A DNA stretch of 64,000 nucleotides from NCBI RefSeq assembly GCF_003201655.1, contig NZ_QJJU01000002.1, positions 1 to 64,000 on the forward strand, read 5' to 3'. Made by a program: the position numbers and the translations under genes. The notes under the pieces were generated by a model that worked only from the letters and a program-made list of their open reading frames with translations, did no database searches and was not told the DNA's origin. This stretch comes from Mycolicibacterium moriokaense. Its GTDB lineage: Bacteria > Actinomycetota > Actinomycetes > Mycobacteriales > Mycobacteriaceae. Below, one piece after another: positions 61,147 to 64,000 of this stretch (positions within the stretch are counted from its first letter, which is position 1; each line of letters opens with the position of its first letter).

Positions 61147-63140
61147 TCCAGGAAGCCCCTGCGAATATCACCGGGAGCCGCGTGCGTCTCCAGCGTCTTG
61201 ATCCGCTCCGACGAACTCAATTGCCATGGCACCGATGTCACCATCACGTTCGGCATGAACAGCAGCCTGCCCTTCAGCCGCAGCGCACTCTGGTTGTGCA
61301 GCACCTGTTCCCACCAGTGCCCGACGACGTACTCCGGGATGAACACGGTGACCACAGTGCGCGGCGACTCCTTGCTGATCCGCTTGACATAGTCGAGCAC
61401 AGGCCGAGTGATCTCTCGATACGGCGAGGCAATCACCTTGAGCGGCACACTGATATCGCTGTCTTCCCATTTGTGTACCAGCTCGCGCGTCTCGGCGTCG
61501 TCGACGCTGACGGTGATCGCCTCGAGGGCGTCCGGCCGAGTGGCGCGGGCATACGCCAGCGCCCTCATCGTCGGCAGGTGCAGCTTGGATACCAGCACGA
61601 CGGCGTGATTGCGGCTCGGCAACACCATGGCCCCGTCGTCGGCGGCGGCCTGCTTTTCCAACTCGCGGGCAACGGTGTCGTAATGCTTGTGGATCATCTT
61701 CATGATCACGAACAGCGCACCCATCGCCAGTATCGCGATCCACGCGCCTGCCAGGAACTTCGTCACCACCACGATGATCAGCACCGCGCCCGTACAGATG
61801 AAGCCAACGGCGTTGATCACCCGCGACCGCATCATGTGGCGCCGCACGGCCGAGTCGGTCTCGGTGCGTAGCAGCCGCGTCCAGTGCCGGATCATGCCGA
61901 TCTGGCTCAGCGTGAACGACACGAACACCCCGACGATGTAGAGCTGGATCAGCGCGGTCACCTCGGCGCGGAACGCGACGACGAAGGCGATCGCCGCGAA
62001 CGCCAGGAACAGAATGCCGTTGGAGAACGCCAGCCGGTCGCCGCGGGTGTGCAGCTGCCGTGGCAGGAAACGGTCCTGCGCCAGAATCGATCCCAGCACC
62101 GGGAAGCCGTTGAACGCGGTGTTGGCGGCCAGAACCAGGATCAGTGCGGTGACCCCCGCAATGAGGTACAGCCCGATCGGGAAGTCGTGGAACACAGCGT
62201 CGGCCAACTGCGCAATCAGCGTTTTCTGATGGTAGTCGGCCGGCGCCCCGATGAGCTGTTCGTGCGGGCGCTCTGCCATCTTGGCGCCCGTGGCCTTGGC
62301 CAGCATGATGATGCCCATGAACAGCGTGACCGAGATGATGCCCAGTAACAGCAGCGTCGTTGCGGCGTTGCGCGACTTGGGTTTCCGGAAGGCCGGTACG
62401 CCGTTGCTGATGGCCTCGACGCCGGTTAATGCCGCACTACCGGACGAGAATGCCCGGGCGATCAAGAACACCAACGCAAACCCGAGGACGTCGCCGTGTT
62501 CGGAATGCAGGTCGAATCCGGCCGACTCTGCACGCAACGGCTCGCCCAGTACGTAGATCTGAAAGAAGCCCCAGCCGAGCATGATGTACATCCCGATCAT
62601 GAACGCGTAGGTGGGGATCGCGAAAGCGGTGCCCGATTCCCGGATCCCGCGAAGGTTTATGGACGCCAGCAGCAGGATCGCCACGACCGCAAACAACACC
62701 TTGTGGGTATTGATGAACGGCACGGCGGATCCGATGTTCGACATCGCCGAAGACATCGAGACCGCGACGGTCAGCACGTAGTCGACGAGAAGCGCACTCG
62801 CCACAGTCAAGCCCGCCGTGTGTCCAAGGTTGGTGGTGACCACCTCGTAGTCGCCGCCGCCGGACGGATAGGCATGCACGTTCTGCCGGTAACTGGCGAT
62901 CACGACCAGCATGACCGCAGCGACTGCGAGCCCGATCCACGGTGCCATCGAGATGGCCGACAGGCCGGCCACCGACAACACCAGGAAGATTTCCTCGGGG
63001 GCATACGCGACCGAGGACAGGGCGTCCGACGCGAAGACCGGCAGCGCTATCCGCTTGGGCAAGAGCGTGTGCGCCAGCCGGTCGCTGCGGAACGGCCGAC
63101 CGAGGACCAACCGACGAGCAGCGGTCGAAAGCTTAGACAC
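61143..63140 (-). CDS. APC-superfamily amino-acid permease-like protein
   Basis: 665 residues from GTG 63140 (MSKLSTAARRLVLG start, as I recall for Rv2690c; an in-frame GTG seven codons upstream is possible). Twelve spans with the APC features PVFASDALSSVAYAPEEI and YPSGGGDYEV, then a soluble C-terminal domain of about 170 residues (USP-like fold in such KUP/APC-type proteins). The substrate is unknown. It is divergent from the K+ uptake genes ceoBC, which hints at a link to K+ or turgor. Confidence 0.88.
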   Translation of the reverse strand: MSKLSTAARRLVLGRPFRSDRLAHTLLPKRIALPVFASDALSSVAYAPEEIFLVLSVAGLSAISMAPWIGLAVAAVMLVVIASYRQNVHAYPSGGGDYEVVTTNLGHTAGLTVASALLVDYVLTVAVSMSSAMSNIGSAVPFINTHKVLFAVVAILLLASINLRGIRESGTAFAIPTYAFMIGMYIMLGWGFFQIYVLGEPLRAESAGFDLHSEHGDVLGFALVFLIARAFSSGSAALTGVEAISNGVPAFRKPKSRNAATTLLLLGIISVTLFMGIIMLAKATGAKMAERPHEQLIGAPADYHQKTLIAQLADAVFHDFPIGLYLIAGVTALILVLAANTAFNGFPVLGSILAQDRFLPRQLHTRGDRLAFSNGILFLAFAAIAFVVAFRAEVTALIQLYIVGVFVSFTLSQIGMIRHWTRLLRTETDSAVRRHMMRSRVINAVGFICTGAVLIIVVVTKFLAGAWIAILAMGALFVIMKMIHKHYDTVARELEKQAAADDGAMVLPSRNHAVVLVSKLHLPTMRALAYARATRPDALEAITVSVDDAETRELVHKWEDSDISVPLKVIASPYREITRPVLDYVKRISKESPRTVVTVFIPEYVVGHWWEQVLHNQSALRLKGRLLFMPNVMVTSVPWQLSSSERIKTLETHAAPGDIRRGFLE

Positions 63141-63238
63141 GAGTGCCAAGAGTAAGCCCACGGGCGAATGGCTGTAGCGTTCCGTGTGCGGAGATTCGCA
63201 GGCACTATTTCTGGGACCGCAGCCGAAAGGATCACCAG

Positions 63239-63913
63239 GTGCGTGTAGTGGTCATGGGATGCGGCCGCGTGGGCGCATCACTGTCGGACAGCCTGGCCAG
63301 AATCGGCCATGACGTGGCCGTGATCGATCGCGATAGCACGGCATTTCACCGGCTGTCCCCCGAGTTTCCCGGCGAACGGGTGCTGGGGATGGGATTCGAC
63401 CGCGATGTCCTGCTGCGGGCGGGCATCGAGGAAGCCGGAGCGTTCGCGGCCGTCTCGTCGGGCGACAACTCCAACATCATCTCGGCGCGGGTGGCCCGCG
63501 AGACGTTCGGTATCGAGCGCGTCGTGGCCCGCATCTACGACGCCAAGCGCGCGGCGGTCTATGAACGTCTCGGCATCCCGACGGTGGCCACCGTGCCGTG
63601 GACGACCGACCGGCTGCTGAACGTGCTGACCCGGGAGACCGAGACCACCAAGTGGCGTGACCCGACAGGCAACGTCGGCGTGACCGAGTTGGCGCTGCAC
63701 GAGGCCTGGATGGGCCACCGAATCACCGACCTGGAGGCCGCGACCGGTGCGCGGGTGGCATTCCTCATCCGGTTCGGCGCAGGCCATCTGCCGGACCCGA
63801 AAACCGTCATCCAGTCCGGCGACCAGGTGTACATGGCGGCGATCGCCGGACACATCGCCGAAGCCCTGGCCATTGCGGCGCTGCCGCCGAGCGAGGACAT
63901 CGACAGCGTATGA
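63239..63913 (+). CDS. ceoB: Trk-type potassium uptake regulator CeoB (TrkA)
   Basis: 224 residues from GTG 63239 (AAAGG eight bases upstream). RCK/TrkA_N domain with NAD fold VVVMGCGRVGASLSDSLA and acidic DRDSTAF, then a TrkA_C domain from about 140. Gates a K+ uptake channel in response to nucleotides. Coupled to ceoC by ATGA. Matches Rv2691. Confidence 0.93.
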   Translation: MRVVVMGCGRVGASLSDSLARIGHDVAVIDRDSTAFHRLSPEFPGERVLGMGFDRDVLLRAGIEEAGAFAAVSSGDNSNIISARVARETFGIERVVARIYDAKRAAVYERLGIPTVATVPWTTDRLLNVLTRETETTKWRDPTGNVGVTELALHEAWMGHRITDLEAATGARVAFLIRFGAGHLPDPKTVIQSGDQVYMAAIAGHIAEALAIAALPPSEDIDSV

Positions 63914-64000
63914 AGGTCGCGATTGCCGGGGCGGGGGCTGTCGGCCGGTCCATCGCCCGCGAACTCGTCGAGAACCACGACGTCACGCTGCTTGAGCGCA
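63910..64000 (+). CDS. ceoC: CeoC/TrkA-type regulator (5' end only)
   Basis: Thirty codons before the window edge: KVAIAGAGAVGRSIARELV then ENHDVTLLER, a second TrkA_N nucleotide fold. It overlaps the ceoB stop. Position and sequence fit Rv2692 CeoC. The rest is outside the window. Confidence 0.85.
   Translation, partial: MKVAIAGAGAVGRSIARELVENHDVTLLER

Noticed and set aside
1..64000. CRISPR array
   Set aside because: No series of regularly spaced short direct repeats was seen.
1..64000. Complete insertion sequence or transposase gene
   Set aside because: No DDE or IS-family transposase was recognised. The only recombinase is the tyrosine integrase and its fragment.

Overview
The window is GC-rich actinobacterial DNA from a Mycobacterium, probably a rapid-growing Mycolicibacterium-type species. 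The main evidence is gene order, compared from memory with M. tuberculosis H37Rv. The tRNA Gly-Cys-Val cluster is followed by clpC2, an exported MPT63-like protein, a GNAT acetyltransferase, a ZapE-type ATPase, a RibD-like reductase, an exported hydrolase, aftC, msrB, a methyltransferase, hemQ, hemY, hemE, a DUF3000 gene, RNase D, dxs, a TrmA-type methyltransferase, an APC permease, ceoB and ceoC. This matches the Rv2667-Rv2692 stretch. The many small exported proteins ending their signal peptides in Ala-Asp also fit mycobacteria.

Layout. (1) 455-713: three tRNA genes. (2) About 714-17,280: an accessory island that starts with a tyrosine recombinase beside tRNA-Val(GAC), the place where prophage phiRv2 sits in M. 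tuberculosis. It is packed with genes for small exported or single-span membrane proteins, many in paralogous sets. Between them lie degraded copies (an integrase tail, a DUF1508 gene, a zinc-finger-like gene, a frameshifted exported protein), a dispersed 34-base palindrome, and a duplicated block that folds like an RNA. Larger genes here are a cation efflux pump, a PhoU-type protein and a flavin-type split-barrel protein. (3) 17.3-28.7 kb: conserved core, with an ECF sigma factor-ogt operon and an alcohol dehydrogenase added. (4) 28.7-48.5 kb: a block placed between the methyltransferase and hemQ, which are neighbours in M. tuberculosis. It holds a broken quinone oxidoreductase, a benzoylformate decarboxylase with a tautomerase, a polyhydroxyalkanoate set (synthase, MaoC-type hydratase, depolymerase-like hydrolase, acetoacetyl-CoA-type reductase), two tandem PucR-type regulators, an acyl-CoA ligase-DUF3556-FAD oxidoreductase operon and a PknK-type kinase. 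(5) 48.5-64 kb: the hemE-hemY-hemQ operon, a pentapeptide-repeat membrane protein, RNase D, dxs, NhaA, RNA methyltransferase, permease and the potassium-uptake regulators ceoB/ceoC, the last cut by the window edge.

How they work together. hemE, hemY and hemQ make a translationally coupled heme module. PhaC, the hydratase, the depolymerase-like protein and the reductase form a storage-polymer cycle fed by the acyl-CoA ligase, likely under the PucR-type regulators. clpC2 has a leaderless promoter covered by two perfect 7-3-7 palindromes, and its product carries a helix-turn-helix-like segment, which suggests autoregulation. The most novel material is in the first 17 kb: the palindrome family, the duplicated RNA-like block and the set of small secreted proteins around an integrase.
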